DNA of 64,000 nt from JACVRW01 sp963764665 (GTDB lineage: Bacteria > Actinomycetota > Thermoleophilia > Solirubrobacterales > Thermoleophilaceae), in the NCBI GenBank assembly GCA_963764665.1, contig CAVXTL010000001.1, positions 46,316-110,315 on the forward strand. The letters are read 5' to 3'. Both the position numbers and the translations under genes were made by a program. Each line of letters opens with the position of its first letter. Within the stretch, counting starts at the first letter, position 1. Below the pieces are notes generated by a model. It was not told the origin of the DNA. It saw only the letters and a list, made by a program, of their open reading frames with translations, and made no database searches. This document shows positions 24,084-35,531 of this stretch, piece after piece.

Positions 24084-26037
24084 CCGCCTCCTCTCCCCTC
24101 AGGTAGCTGAGCAATCCGCCGCTGACCAGGATCTCGCGCTCCTTGGGCGCCAGGTCGTGCTCCAGCTCGACCTCGCGGCCCGATTCCTCGATGCGCGCGA
24201 CGATCCGCTCGGCCCCCTCCTGCAGCTCCCGCTTCACGTTCGGCAGGGTCCACGTGTCGCCGACCTTGGCGAGCTCGTAGTCGTCCTCGTCCGCGAAGGT
24301 GAACGCGAGGATCCCCTGTGCCACGAGGTTGCGGCGGTGGATCCGCGCGAAGGACTTGGCGAACACCGCGCGCACGCCCAGCTGCAGCGGCGCCAGCGCG
24401 GCGTGCTCGCGCGAGGAGCCCTGGCCGTAGTTGTGGCCGCCGACGATGAAGCCGCTCCCCCACTCGTGCATGCGCCCGCGGAACTCCGGATCGCGGTGCT
24501 CGAACGTGAACTCGGCGATTGCGGGGATGTTGGAGCGGTAGGACATGACGATCACGCCGTCGGGCGCGAGGTCTCCGGTCGAGATGTTGTCGGGCTGGAC
24601 CGTGGCTATCCGCGCGCTCAGCTCGTCCTCCAGCGGCGAATGCTCGGGCGGCGTCTTGATGTTCGGACCGCGCGGGATCTCGATGCTCTCGGCCTCCTCC
24701 TCGGGGGCCGGCGCGAAGATGTGCACGTCGTCCACGTACGGCTTGAGGGTGGGCATCTCGAGCAGCTCGGGCGGCTCGCCGTACTCGCGCGGATCGCGGA
24801 TCTCTCCGTGAAGCATCGAAACCGCGGCCACTGCCGGCGAGCACAGGTACACGGAGTCGTCGGGCGTGCCGCTGCGGCCGGGGAAGTTGCGGTTGAAGGT
24901 GCGCAGCGAGTTGGCGTCCGAGGGCGGGGCCTGCCCCATCCCCACGCACGGGCCGCAGACCGGCTCGAGCATCCGGACGCCGCCCTCAACGAGCTGCCGG
25001 TACACACCGGACTCGGCGATGGCCACGAGGATCTGACGCGACCCGGGGGTGGCGGTGGCCGTGCAGCGCTCGTGCACATGCCGGCCCTCCTCGGCCGCCA
25101 GCACGGCGGCCGGCAATGCCAGGTCGAGATAGGCCGAGTTGACCGAGGAGCCGATGCACACCTGCTCCACCGGGGTGCCCGCCACCTCCTCCACCGGCAC
25201 CACGTTGTCCGGGTTGTGCGGCTTGGCCACCATCGGCCCGAGCTCGTCCAGGTCGATCTCCACGCGCTCGTCGTACTCGCAGCCTTCCTCGGGGGCGAGC
25301 TCCGCGAAGTCGTCCTCGCGCTCCTGGCGCTGGAGCCATACGCGCGTGTTCTCGTCGGGCGGGAACACGGCGGCGGTGGCACCCAGCTCGGCGATCATGT
25401 TGGCGATCGTGGCCCGCTCAGGCACGCTCAGGTCGGACGTGCCCGCGCCGGTGAACTCGAACACCTTGTTCAGCCCGCCGCGCACGGTCAGGCGCCTCAG
25501 CAGCTCGAGGATCACGTCCTTGGCCTGGACCCACGGCCGCGCGAGCTTGCCCTCGAGGCGCACCTCCACCACGTGCGGGCACGCGATCTCGTAGGGGTGG
25601 CCGCCCATGGCCACCGCCACGTCGAGCCCGCCGGCGCCGATCGCGATCATCCCGAGCGCGCCGCTGGTGGTGGTGTGCGAGTCGGCTCCCACGAGGATCC
25701 CGCCAGGCCTGGCGAAGCGCTCGATCTGCACGTAGTGGCAGATGCCGTTGCCGGGCCGGGAGAAGTGGATCCCGTAGCGCCGGCAGAGCGCCTGGAGCAT
25801 GCGGTGGTCGTCGGGGTTCTTGTAGTCGAGCTGTATGACGTTGTGGTCCACGTACTGGACGGCGCGCTCGACCTTGACGCGCGGCACGTCCAGCTGCTCG
25901 AACTGCATCAGCGCCATGGTGCCGGTGGCGTCCTGGAGAAGCGTCTGGTCCACCCGCAGCGCTATCGGCGACCCCGGCCGCAACTCACCCTCCACGAGGT
26001 GCTCGGCGAGGATCTGCCGGGTGAGGTTCTCCGCCAT
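24076..26037 (-). CDS. Aconitate hydratase, short (about 650-residue) type
   Basis: 653 residues. An aconitase-superfamily enzyme of the shorter homoaconitase-like arrangement. N-terminal DQTLLQDATGTMA and VGADSHTTTSGALGMIAIGA. The 4Fe-4S cysteines are visible as GSSVNSAYLDL after CIGSS and as CGPCVGMGQ. The C-terminal swivel domain has YGQGSSREHAALAPLQLGVR and SFARIHRRNLVAQGI. It isomerises citrate/isocitrate or a related tricarboxylate. A second, classical aconitase is encoded 0.9 kb away, so the two may differ in substrate or oxygen sensitivity. Leaderless promoter predicted, divergent from the F420-type gene. Confidence 0.9.
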   Translation of the reverse strand: MAENLTRQILAEHLVEGELRPGSPIALRVDQTLLQDATGTMALMQFEQLDVPRVKVERAVQYVDHNVIQLDYKNPDDHRMLQALCRRYGIHFSRPGNGICHYVQIERFARPGGILVGADSHTTTSGALGMIAIGAGGLDVAVAMGGHPYEIACPHVVEVRLEGKLARPWVQAKDVILELLRRLTVRGGLNKVFEFTGAGTSDLSVPERATIANMIAELGATAAVFPPDENTRVWLQRQEREDDFAELAPEEGCEYDERVEIDLDELGPMVAKPHNPDNVVPVEEVAGTPVEQVCIGSSVNSAYLDLALPAAVLAAEEGRHVHERCTATATPGSRQILVAIAESGVYRQLVEGGVRMLEPVCGPCVGMGQAPPSDANSLRTFNRNFPGRSGTPDDSVYLCSPAVAAVSMLHGEIRDPREYGEPPELLEMPTLKPYVDDVHIFAPAPEEEAESIEIPRGPNIKTPPEHSPLEDELSARIATVQPDNISTGDLAPDGVIVMSYRSNIPAIAEFTFEHRDPEFRGRMHEWGSGFIVGGHNYGQGSSREHAALAPLQLGVRAVFAKSFARIHRRNLVAQGILAFTFADEDDYELAKVGDTWTLPNVKRELQEGAERIVARIEESGREVELEHDLAPKEREILVSGGLLSYLRGEEAVA

Positions 26038-26076
26038 CGCCCATGGAAGTTACCCGTGGCAATAGGCTGCGCACCC
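26038..26076. promoter_or_regulatory. 39-bp divergent gap with two facing -10 boxes
   Basis: On the minus strand TAACTT (26047-26052) ends 9 nt before the aconitase ATG at 26037. On the plus strand TAGGCT (26063-26068) ends 8 nt before the GTG at 26077. The two boxes are 10 bp apart, so both promoters share one short region and produce leaderless transcripts. Confidence 0.5.
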
Positions 26077-26571
26077 GTGGCCGCCCGCCGACGGCGCATC
26101 CGGTGGTACGAGCGGCCCCTGGAGAACTTCGCGCGGTCGAAGGCCGGGGGCTGGTACTTCCTCAACGTGGCGATGCCCGTGGACCGCGTGCTGCTGCCTC
26201 TCACCGACGGCCGGATCAGCAGCGCGATCGGCCAGCAGGTCGGGTTGCTCGAGACCGTCGGGGCGAAGAGCGGCGAGCCACGGCCCATCCCGCTCCTGTA
26301 TCTGGTCGACGACGACCGCATCGTCCTGATCGCCTCGAAGGCGGGCGCCGCCAAGCACCCGTCCTGGCTCCACAACCTGCGCGCGAACCCGCGCGTGTCC
26401 TTCCTGGCTCCGCGCGGCCGGTCCGGGGAGTACGTGGCCCGCGAGGCCGAGGGCCCGGAGCGCGAGCGGCTGTGGGACGAGGCCGTGGACTACTACGCCG
26501 GGTACGCCGACTACCAGCGGCGCGCGGGAGGGCGCACGATTCCAGTGGTGGTGCTGGAGCGGACCACCTGA
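26077..26571 (+). CDS. F420/FMN-dependent nitroreductase-family (DDN-like) protein
   Basis: 164 residues, split-barrel flavin/deazaflavin-binding fold of the DDN/nitroreductase group. Signatures: YERPLENFARSKAGGWYFLN, LLETVGAKSGEPRPIPLLYL (the KSG phosphate-binding motif) and ASKAGAAKHPSWLHNLRANP. Relatives in mycobacteria use reduced coenzyme F420 to reduce quinones or nitro compounds. Which cofactor is used here cannot be seen. GTG 26077 is preferred over an in-frame GTG at 26056 because of the -10 box placement. Convergent with the thioesterase gene, with no gap. Confidence 0.88.
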   Translation: MAARRRRIRWYERPLENFARSKAGGWYFLNVAMPVDRVLLPLTDGRISSAIGQQVGLLETVGAKSGEPRPIPLLYLVDDDRIVLIASKAGAAKHPSWLHNLRANPRVSFLAPRGRSGEYVAREAEGPERERLWDEAVDYYAGYADYQRRAGGRTIPVVVLERTT

Positions 26572-26974
26572 CTATCGAGGCAGGTCGCCGACGCGCACGA
26601 AGGTGCCGTCGGCCCGTGCCACCTCGCTGCCCTCCACCGAGGCGGTGGCCGCCAACCCCAGGCGCCTCCCCTCCTCCGACTCGAACCAGGCGTGCACGTC
26701 CACGAACGCTCCCACCGGCGCGGGGGCCAGCAGTCCGACCTCGAGCCTGACCGTGAGCGCGTGCCGGCCCTCGTGGTGCACGAGCAGCGCCATGGCCTCG
26801 TCCAGCGCCGCGGTGAGCACGCCGCCGTGCGCGTAGCCGGGCGGGCCCTGGTGGTCCTGCTTGACGAAGAAGCGCCCGCTCACCCCGCCGCGGCCGTCGG
26901 GCTCCACCTCGAGCTGGAGGCCGAAAAGGTTGGCCTGGCCGCAGCCGAAGCAGAGGTCGTGATGGCGGATGCGG

Positions 26975-26988
<14 letters not shown>
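26572..26988 (-). CDS. PaaI-type hotdog thioesterase
   Basis: 138 residues, single hotdog domain. Family signs: HHDLCFGCGQANLFGLQLEV at the N-terminus, and the catalytic loop HQGPPGYAHGGVLTAALDEA with the usual His-Gly-Gly. Predicted to hydrolyse an acyl- or aryl-CoA. Its GTG start at 26988 lies 14 bases inside the end of acnA on the same strand, so it is translated from the acnA transcript. The pairing of aconitase with a CoA thioesterase has no obvious explanation. Confidence 0.88.
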
Positions 26989-29758
<2,770 letters not shown>

Positions 29759-29765
29759 GACTTCA

Positions 29766-29771
29766 ACCCTA
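29766..29771 (-). promoter_or_regulatory. Putative -10 box of acnA (leaderless)
   Basis: TAGGGT on the minus strand ends 7 nt before the GTG at 29758. It shares the 46-bp divergent gap with the phosphoesterase promoter. Confidence 0.5.
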
Positions 29772-29791
29772 TCGACGGCCCATGTGCCGGA

Positions 29792-29797
29792 TAGCGT
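29792..29797 (+). promoter_or_regulatory. Putative -10 box of the PHP gene (leaderless)
   Basis: TAGCGT ends 7 nt before the GTG at 29805. With the acnA box it forms a 46-bp divergent control region. Confidence 0.5.
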
Positions 29798-29804
29798 TCC
29801 GCCG

Positions 29805-30851
29805 GTGCACGACCTGGCCTGCGTGATCCACCTGCACTCGCTCCACTCGGACGGCACCGGCACGGTGCGCGAGATCGTGCGGGCCGGGCGCCGCGCCGGG
29901 GTGGACGTGGTGATGCTCACCGATCACGACACGCTCGAGGCCAAGCGGCAGGGCGACGAGGGCTGGCACGACGGCGTGCTCCTGCTGGTGGGCGAGGAGG
30001 TCTCGCCCGCCGCGGCACGACCACTGCCTGGCCTTCGGCGTGGACACCGAGATCGACAACGGGCTCGACGCCGACGGCATCCTGCGCGCGATCCGAGCGG
30101 CCGGCGGTCTGTCGTTCGCGGCCCACCCTTCTCGCGCGGCTCGCGGCGCTTCAAGCGCGCGGGTGACGGCATGCCGTTCGCCGCGCTCGACTCCGACGCG
30201 CTCCACGGCATCGAGCTCTGGAGCTTCGTGACCGATACCGCCGAGACCTTCGAGAGCCTTCCGGAGGCGCTGCGCTTCATAGTCGCGCCGGGCCGTGTGC
30301 TCGAGCACCCGCCGGAGCGCAACATGAGCGAGTGGGACCGGCTCTGCCGCAGCCGGCGCGTGGTGGCGATCGGCGGCCTCGATGCCCACCAGATCGGCAA
30401 GCGCATCGGCCCGTTCGTGCCGCTGCGCCTGATGGCCTACCACCGCTCCTTCCGCTTCCTTCGCACCCACGTGCTCTGCGGCGAGCCGCCGACCGGCGAG
30501 CTCGATCACGATCGCGACCAGGTCTACTCGGCCCTTCGCGACGGGCGGTGCTACCTGGCGATGGACTCGCTCGGCCCGCCGCGCGGCTTCGCGTTCTCGG
30601 CCGGAGAGCTGCAGATGGGCTCCGAGGACACCGCCGGCGAGCACACGCTCCGGGCGGCCGTGCCCTCCCCCGCCCAGCTGCGGCTCCTGCGCGACGGCGA
30701 GGCGATCGCGTCGGCCGACGACGCGACCGAGCTCGTCCATGAAGCTCGCGAGCCCGGCGTCTATCGCGTCGAGGCCCGCCGCCATGCTCACGGGCGCTCG
30801 CGCACCTGGATCGTCTCCAACCCGATCTACCTCCGCGCACGGCCAAACTGA
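29805..30851 (+). CDS. PHP-domain phosphoesterase, two compensating frameshifts
   Basis: 348 codons in all. The PHP metal-binding signature is at the start (VIHLHSLHSDGTGTVREIVR, then VMLTDHDT), followed by GLDADGILRAIRAAGGLSFA, AHPF-type sequence, ELWSFVTD and IGGLDAHQIG. These His and Asp residues bind the three-metal centre of PHP phosphatases such as histidinol or nucleotide phosphatases. Substrate is unknown. The frame is displaced by one base between about 30020 and 30128: HDHCLAFGVDTEIDNG is in the second frame, and FSRGSRRFKRAGDGMPF returns to the first. The two shifts cancel, as sequencing errors often do. The C-terminal about 80 residues are an extra beta domain. Confidence 0.82.
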   Translation: MHDLACVIHLHSLHSDGTGTVREIVRAGRRAGVDVVMLTDHDTLEAKRQGDEGWHDGVLLLVGEEVSPAAARPLPGLRRGHRDRQRARRRRHPARDPSGRRSVVRGPPFSRGSRRFKRAGDGMPFAALDSDALHGIELWSFVTDTAETFESLPEALRFIVAPGRVLEHPPERNMSEWDRLCRSRRVVAIGGLDAHQIGKRIGPFVPLRLMAYHRSFRFLRTHVLCGEPPTGELDHDRDQVYSALRDGRCYLAMDSLGPPRGFAFSAGELQMGSEDTAGEHTLRAAVPSPAQLRLLRDGEAIASADDATELVHEAREPGVYRVEARRHAHGRSRTWIVSNPIYLRARPN

Positions 30852-30899
30852 GGGTACGCGCAACTAAGGCTGAGCGGCCGGCGGTCGATAGGTCTTTAC

Positions 30900-32609
30900 A
30901 TGAGGTCCAGGGCATCGGCGCTCAGGCAGCGCCTCGACCCCCGGGCGAGCTACGAGGCCCCCACCGCATCGCTGGACGATCCGCGGAGCGCCGCGCGCTT
31001 TCTCGGATACGCCTACGCGGCCGGGGCGACGCTCGCGATCGCCTCCATGGCCCTTCCCCAGCCCCCGGGCACCGACGTGCCGGGCCTGCTGGCGATCGAC
31101 GCGGCCGCGCTCCTCCTGGGCCTCTACCTGCTGCTGCGCGGCTCGCGCGTGACCGAAGCCGAGATCGCGGCGGCGCTCCTGATCGGGACCGTGCTGGTGT
31201 CGCTGGCCATCCACTTCACCAACGAGCGGACCGGCGTCTACTCGCTCTTCTATGTCTGGATCGCGATCGAGTCCGTGTACTTCCTCTCGCGCCGGGCTGC
31301 CCTCGCGCAGCTCGTGGGCGTGGCGGTGGCGTTCGGGCTGGTGCTGATGAGCGAGCGCCCGACCGCCGCCGAGGAGCAGTGGCTGATCACGGTTGGGACC
31401 GTGGCTCTCGCGGGAGTGCTCGTGGGCGCGCTGAAGGCCAACGTCGAGAGCCTGATCGGCCGCCTGGCGTCGGCGGCGCACACCGATCCGCTGACCGGGC
31501 TCAGCAACCGCCGTGCGTTCCAGGAGGCGCTCGAGCTCGAGCTCGAGCGGGCGCGCCGCGGGGACCGCCCGGTGAGCCTCCTGGTCGCCGACCTGGATCA
31601 CTTCAAGCGGGTCAACGACCTGCTGGGGCATCCCGGTGGCGACCAGGTCCTGAAGCGCTTCGCCGGCCAGATGACGAGGCTCACCCGCAACATCGACCTG
31701 CCGGCCAGGCTCGGCGGAGAGGAGTTCGCGCTGGTGCTGCCCGAGGCCGCGAAGCACGACGCCCTGCTCGTGGCCGAGCGGCTGCGCCGCGCGGTGAAGG
31801 CGGCGTTCGTGGACACCACGGCACCGCTGACGGTGAGCGTCGGCGTCACGAGCTTCCCGGACGACGGCGAGAGCGCCAACGACCTGCTCCTCGCCGGCGA
31901 CCAGGCCCTCTACGCGGCGAAGAAGCTGGGGCGCGATCGCACCGTGCTCTACAACGCCGAGGTGGTGGCCGACGTGGTCCACGGCGAGCCCGGCTCGGCC
32001 ACTCAGAGTCCTGGACAGCTGTCCGCCGTGCTGGTGCTCGCCGAGACGATCGACGTCCGCGACTCGGGCACGGGTCACCACTCGCAGTCCGTTGGCCGCT
32101 ACGCGCGCGCCATCGCGGCGGAGCTGGGCCTGCCACTACCCGCCATCGAGCGGGTGGCGCTCGCGGGGGTGCTCCACGACGTCGGCAAGGTCGGGGTCGG
32201 CGACGCGATCCTCCACAAGCCCGAGCCGCTCGACGAGGAGGAGTGGGTCCTCATGCGCAAGCACCCCGAGCTCGGCGCCCGGCTGCTCGCCGGGGCCGAC
32301 CTGCCCGACATCGCGGAATGGGTGTTCGCTCATCACGAGAGAATGGACGGAAGCGGCTATCCGCTCGGCCTCCAGGGCGAGCAGATCCCGCTCGAGGCGC
32401 GCATCCTCGCCGTGGCCGATGCCTACGAGGCCATGACCAGCGTTCGGCCCTATTCCGGAGCCGCGACTCACGAGGAAGCGGCCGCGGAGCTGCGGCGCTG
32501 CTCGGACACTCAGTTCGATCCCCGCGTGGTCGAGGCGCTCCTGGCCGCGCTGCCGCAGACGCGGGAGCAGCCGGCCGCCGCGACGGCCCACGTCACCCCC
32601 CGGGGGTGA
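30900..32609 (+). CDS. Membrane GGDEF + HD-GYP cyclic-di-GMP enzyme
   Basis: 569 residues. Five or six transmembrane helices (about 35-185), then GGDEF (about 190-355) and HD-GYP (about 375-545). The GGDEF active site reads GGEEF, so cyclase activity is possible, and the product-inhibition I-site (RNID, five residues before GGEEF) is present. The HD-GYP motif set HHSQSVGRYA, HDVGKVGVGDAILHKP and HHERMDGSGYP is complete, so the other half could degrade c-di-GMP. One protein that can make and destroy the messenger. No sensory domain other than the membrane part is seen. Its stop is inside a 19-bp palindrome. Confidence 0.93.
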   Translation: MRSRASALRQRLDPRASYEAPTASLDDPRSAARFLGYAYAAGATLAIASMALPQPPGTDVPGLLAIDAAALLLGLYLLLRGSRVTEAEIAAALLIGTVLVSLAIHFTNERTGVYSLFYVWIAIESVYFLSRRAALAQLVGVAVAFGLVLMSERPTAAEEQWLITVGTVALAGVLVGALKANVESLIGRLASAAHTDPLTGLSNRRAFQEALELELERARRGDRPVSLLVADLDHFKRVNDLLGHPGGDQVLKRFAGQMTRLTRNIDLPARLGGEEFALVLPEAAKHDALLVAERLRRAVKAAFVDTTAPLTVSVGVTSFPDDGESANDLLLAGDQALYAAKKLGRDRTVLYNAEVVADVVHGEPGSATQSPGQLSAVLVLAETIDVRDSGTGHHSQSVGRYARAIAAELGLPLPAIERVALAGVLHDVGKVGVGDAILHKPEPLDEEEWVLMRKHPELGARLLAGADLPDIAEWVFAHHERMDGSGYPLGLQGEQIPLEARILAVADAYEAMTSVRPYSGAATHEEAAAELRRCSDTQFDPRVVEALLAALPQTREQPAAATAHVTPRG

Positions 32610-32610
32610 C
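32592..32610. terminator. 19-bp palindrome at the stop codon
   Basis: GTCACCCCC, C, GGGGGTGAC. The stop codon TGA (32607-32609) is inside the right arm. With a 1-nt centre it is too tight to fold as a normal hairpin, so it may be a protein-binding palindrome or act as a cruciform at the end of the message. A related imperfect TCACCC/GGGTGA pair occurs at about 33480-33495. Confidence 0.4.
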
Positions 32611-32646
32611 GCGACATCACCCCACGGCGCGCGAGTCTTGCGCCGG

Positions 32647-32865
32647 ATGCCCGATTTGGGGTACGAGATCCGGATCAAGGGTCGGCTCAGCGACAGCCTG
32701 TGCGACGCCTTCGAGGACTTCACGGCGGCCGTCCAGCCGGCCGAGACCGTCATGCGGGGGCCCGTCCGTGACCAGTCGGAGCTCCAGGGCCTCCTCGCGC
32801 GCATCCAGTCGCTGGGCCTCGAGCTGATCGAGGTACGCCGGCTGCCGGCCGGCGATTCGGACTAG
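32647..32865 (+). CDS. Small conserved-looking protein, 72 residues
   Basis: MPDLGYEIRIKGRLSDSLCD, then FEDFTAAVQPAETVMRG and VRDQSELQGLLARIQSLGLE, ends in basic/Pro residues. The beta-alpha-beta-like layout, length and strong G/C-ending codon use argue for a real protein. I recall similar short actinobacterial proteins but no named function. It follows the c-di-GMP enzyme by 37 bp on the same strand, so a shared transcript is possible. The ATG at 32647 is used; a TTG three codons earlier is an alternative. Confidence 0.6.
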   Translation: MPDLGYEIRIKGRLSDSLCDAFEDFTAAVQPAETVMRGPVRDQSELQGLLARIQSLGLELIEVRRLPAGDSD

Positions 32866-33482
32866 ACCGCCGGCTGCTCGGCTCCGGGCGCCGGGGGAGC
32901 CGGCGCCTGAGCCTTTCCGGTCGCGTGCCAGAGCAACAGGCAGCTGACCCCGAAGAAGAGGAAGTCGATCCCCACCAGCAGGCCGATCGCCCAGTCGGCC
33001 GAGCTCGGGAGCTCCTCGGCGATGAGGACGCCGAGCACGACGGAGATCAGCCCGCTGAACGCGGTGGCACCCGCGCCGGGAGCCCCGAGGTGCGCCAGCC
33101 CGCCGGCGATCCGCGCGAAGCCGATCGCCACGAACCAGATGACCAGCATCACCGTGAGCGTGTAGGTGCCCTCCAGCGGCGCCACGAGCAGGTAGAACCC
33201 GGCGATCGCGGTCAGCACCGCCACGAGCAGGCGCAGCAGCTTGCCGCCGAGGTTGTCGGCGGCGAACGCCTCCACCGCCAGCGGGATGCTGGCGCACAGG
33301 AGCACGATGCCGATGAAGACAGCGGTGCCCACGGAGGCCACTGCCGGAACGACGATCGCCCCCACCCCGGCGAGCACGGCGAGTACCCCGGCCACCAGGA
33401 GCAGGCCGCGCGAGCGCTTGAGGTCCTCCAGGGAGTTGGTCACAGAGCGAGCGTAGTTGCGAGCCGGGTGAGCGGGCGTCAC
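32862..33482 (-). CDS. HdeD-like (DUF308) membrane protein
   Basis: 206 residues. Six predicted helices in three repeats of an alternating small-residue type (GLLLVAGVLAVLAGVGAIVV, FIGIVLLCASIPLAVEAF, LLVAVLTAIAGFYLLVAPL, and so on). The family includes the acid-resistance protein HdeD of Escherichia coli, but most members are unassigned. A GTG start at 33482 gives the length stated; GTG 33443 (VTNSLEDLKRSRG) is just as plausible. Four-base overlap with the convergent small gene. Confidence 0.8.
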   Translation of the reverse strand: MTPAHPARNYARSVTNSLEDLKRSRGLLLVAGVLAVLAGVGAIVVPAVASVGTAVFIGIVLLCASIPLAVEAFAADNLGGKLLRLLVAVLTAIAGFYLLVAPLEGTYTLTVMLVIWFVAIGFARIAGGLAHLGAPGAGATAFSGLISVVLGVLIAEELPSSADWAIGLLVGIDFLFFGVSCLLLWHATGKAQAPAPPAPGAEQPAV

Positions 33483-33501
33483 CCCATCCGGGTGAGGAGC
33501 G

Positions 33502-33996
33502 CTAGCCGGCGACGGGCGGGCGAGGCGGTTCCGGCGCAGCGGCCGTGTACGCCGCGATCGCCTCGTCCACCGCCCGGACGACCTCGTCGGGCCTGTTCAC
33601 CCACTCGAACCTGAACTCGGAGTCGTCCGTGCCCGCAGTGTCGAAGTCGACCGTGCCGACCTTGAACATGCGGTCGATCACGCCCTGGGCGTAGTTCACG
33701 TTCTGGACGCGGTCGAGCCGGGTCTCCTGGACGTTGCGGCGGACGATGCCGCGCGTGATGCGCAGCCGCCGGTTGGTGATCAGATACTTCGTGAACAGCC
33801 GGCGCACGTACCCGATCACGAGCGTGAGGACGAACACCGCGACGCCGACCCCGGCACCCGCCGCCGCCGAGCTCGTGAGCCACAGGATCCCCCCGAGCAC
33901 CAGAGCCGCGACCAGTCCGCTCACGTAGAACGACATCAGCGCCCTCCAGGAGGGACGGCCCTCGTACAGCGGTCGCTCGTCGGCGTGCAGGTTCAT
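33502..33996 (-). CDS. PH-domain (bPH2) membrane protein
   Basis: 164 residues. Two transmembrane helices (ALMSFYVSGLVAALVLGGIL, AGAGVGVAVFVLTLVIGYV) precede a bacterial PH domain of the YdbS/DUF304 kind, with YLITNRRLRITRGIVRRNVQ, RLDRVQNVNYAQGVIDRMF and VGTVDFDTAGTDD. Such proteins are thought to assemble at the membrane under stress, but no reaction is known. It lies 19 bp upstream of the HdeD-like gene on the same strand, so the two are probably co-transcribed. Confidence 0.85.
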   Translation of the reverse strand: MNLHADERPLYEGRPSWRALMSFYVSGLVAALVLGGILWLTSSAAAGAGVGVAVFVLTLVIGYVRRLFTKYLITNRRLRITRGIVRRNVQETRLDRVQNVNYAQGVIDRMFKVGTVDFDTAGTDDSEFRFEWVNRPDEVVRAVDEAIAAYTAAAPEPPRPPVAG

Positions 33997-34018
33997 TCGC
34001 CGGCGGATGTTCTCATGC

Positions 34019-34765
34019 CTACAGCGCCAGCGACTCTCCGGGCGCGAGCACGCGTACCTCCACGTCGGGGGCCAGCTCCGCCGCGTGAGCGGCGAACCGT
34101 CGGCCGGGCTCGGTGAACCACTCGCCGAGGCGGCGCCCGCGCGGGTGGAGGGTGCCCCAGTGGATCGGCACCGCCACCTTCGGGCGGATCAGCGCGGCGG
34201 CGCGCGCGGCCGACTCCGGGTCGAGGTGGCCCCCGTTGCCGAGGTCGGGGCCCCAGCCGGCCACGGGCAGCAGGGCGAGGTCCACCGGCCCGATCTCGCT
34301 CATGCCGTCGAAGAGGTCCGTGTCGCCGGCGAAGTACACGCGCGAGCCGGCCTCCAGCACGAAGCCGAGCGGCTCCGCCCGCGGCCCGAGCGGGCGGCGC
34401 CGCGGATCGTGCGCGGCGGGGACCGCGGCCACGCGCACACCGCCCACCTCACCCGCCTCGCCGGGCTGGAGCTCGGTCACGTCCGCGAACCCCGCCCGCC
34501 TCAGCAGGGCTCGCGCCCCGTGCGGCCCGAATGCCCTCACCTCTCCCGCGATTCCGCGCAGTGACGGCACGTCGAGGTGGTCGTAGTGCAGGTGCGAGAT
34601 CAGCACGGCATCGAGACGCTCCGCCAGGTCGGCTGAAGGCTTCTCGCCGTGCCGGCGCAGGTGCGCGACGCGTGCGCGGAGCACGGGATCGGTGAGCACG
34701 CGCGCGCCGCCCATCTCGAGGAGCACGGTGGAGTGCCCGGCCCATGTGACACGGTCGCCGCTCAT
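34019..34765 (-). CDS. MBL-fold metal-dependent hydrolase
   Basis: 248 residues. Zinc-ligand motif in LISHLHYDHLDVPSL (HxHxDH), a second ligand Asp in YFAGDTDLFDGM, and a final His in PIHWGTLHPRG. The subgroup is UlaG/NAPE-PLD-like, whose members hydrolyse lactones or phosphodiesters. A close paralogue lies at 39947-40741 with the same start pattern (GHSTVLLE..G.R.LTDPVLR.R.AHL). ATG 34765 has GGAGG 3 nt upstream. Confidence 0.9.
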   Translation of the reverse strand: MSGDRVTWAGHSTVLLEMGGARVLTDPVLRARVAHLRRHGEKPSADLAERLDAVLISHLHYDHLDVPSLRGIAGEVRAFGPHGARALLRRAGFADVTELQPGEAGEVGGVRVAAVPAAHDPRRRPLGPRAEPLGFVLEAGSRVYFAGDTDLFDGMSEIGPVDLALLPVAGWGPDLGNGGHLDPESAARAAALIRPKVAVPIHWGTLHPRGRRLGEWFTEPGRRFAAHAAELAPDVEVRVLAPGESLAL

Positions 34766-34789
34766 GTTCCTCCTTCACCCTAGGCGCGG

Positions 34790-35493
34790 CTAGGCGATCC
34801 CGGACAGCCCCGACGCGACGGCGAACCCGAGGGCCGTCACCAGCCCGGTGGTGCGGCCGGCCTGCTCCCTGGCCTGGGGGATCATCGAGTCCACGAGCAT
34901 GACCAGGAGCGCGCCGGCGGCAAAGCCGTTCACGCCCCCCTCGAGCTTGTCGCCCGTCGAGTCGGCGATGCCGAAGCCGACCGCGGTCGCGAGGGCGCAG
35001 ACCACGGCAACCACGATCCACATCCGCAGGATGGTGCCCCGGTCGCGACCGCCCGCGCGCATCGCGCTCGCGGAGCCGACGGCTTCCGGGAGGTTCGACA
35101 CGAAGATGGCTGCGAGCAGGCCCACGCTCACCCCGCCGCCGGTGGCCAGGCCGAGTCCCAGCACGAACTGCTCGGGATCCCGTCCAGGAAGGCTCCGAGG
35201 GCCAGCGCCGAGCCGCCTCCGGACCCCTTGGTGCGGCGCTCGACCACACCGTCGAGAACGTAGAACGTGAGCGCTCCGAGGGTCATGCCGATCGCCACCG
35301 AGCCAGGTCCGCCGATCTCCACGCCGTCCTGCGCAAGCTCGAAGCTCACGGCGCTCACCAGCGCGCCCGCGCCGAACGCGAGCACGAGCCCCACCAGTCG
35401 CTTCGGCCACGGACGAGCCAGGCCGATCAGAACCCCGAGCACCAGCGACGAAGCCGCCAGCGCGCCCCAGCCGAGCGCCTCTCCCACCCCCAC
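34790..35493 (-). CDS. ZIP-family metal transporter, one frameshift
   Basis: About 234 residues after correcting one base. Eight-helix ZIP fold: LVGLVLAFGAGALVSAVSFE, then YVLDGVVERR, then the signature GAFLDGIP joined across the frameshift to EQFVLGLGLATGGG, and VSNLPEAVGSASAM. The two PE-containing helices correspond to ZIP metal-binding helices IV and V. Predicted uptake of zinc, iron or manganese. Frame changes at about 35180, consistent with a lost G in ATCCCG. GTG 35493 is supported by TACTCT ending 6 nt upstream. Confidence 0.82.
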
Positions 35494-35499
35494 GCGTTC

Positions 35500-35505
35500 A
35501 GAGTA
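35500..35505 (-). promoter_or_regulatory. Putative -10 box of a leaderless promoter (ZIP gene)
   Basis: TACTCT on the minus strand ends 6 nt before the GTG at 35493. The divergent STAND regulator starts at 35532, so the shared gap is 38 bp. Confidence 0.5.
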
Positions 35506-35531
35506 ATGGGTGAAACGCCGGACTTGACCTG

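Noticed and set aside
23743..26571. A very long plus-strand open frame opposite the short aconitase gene
   Set aside because: The first 2.3 kb is antisense of the aconitase and has no protein-like character; only the last part from 26077 (the F420-type protein) is real.
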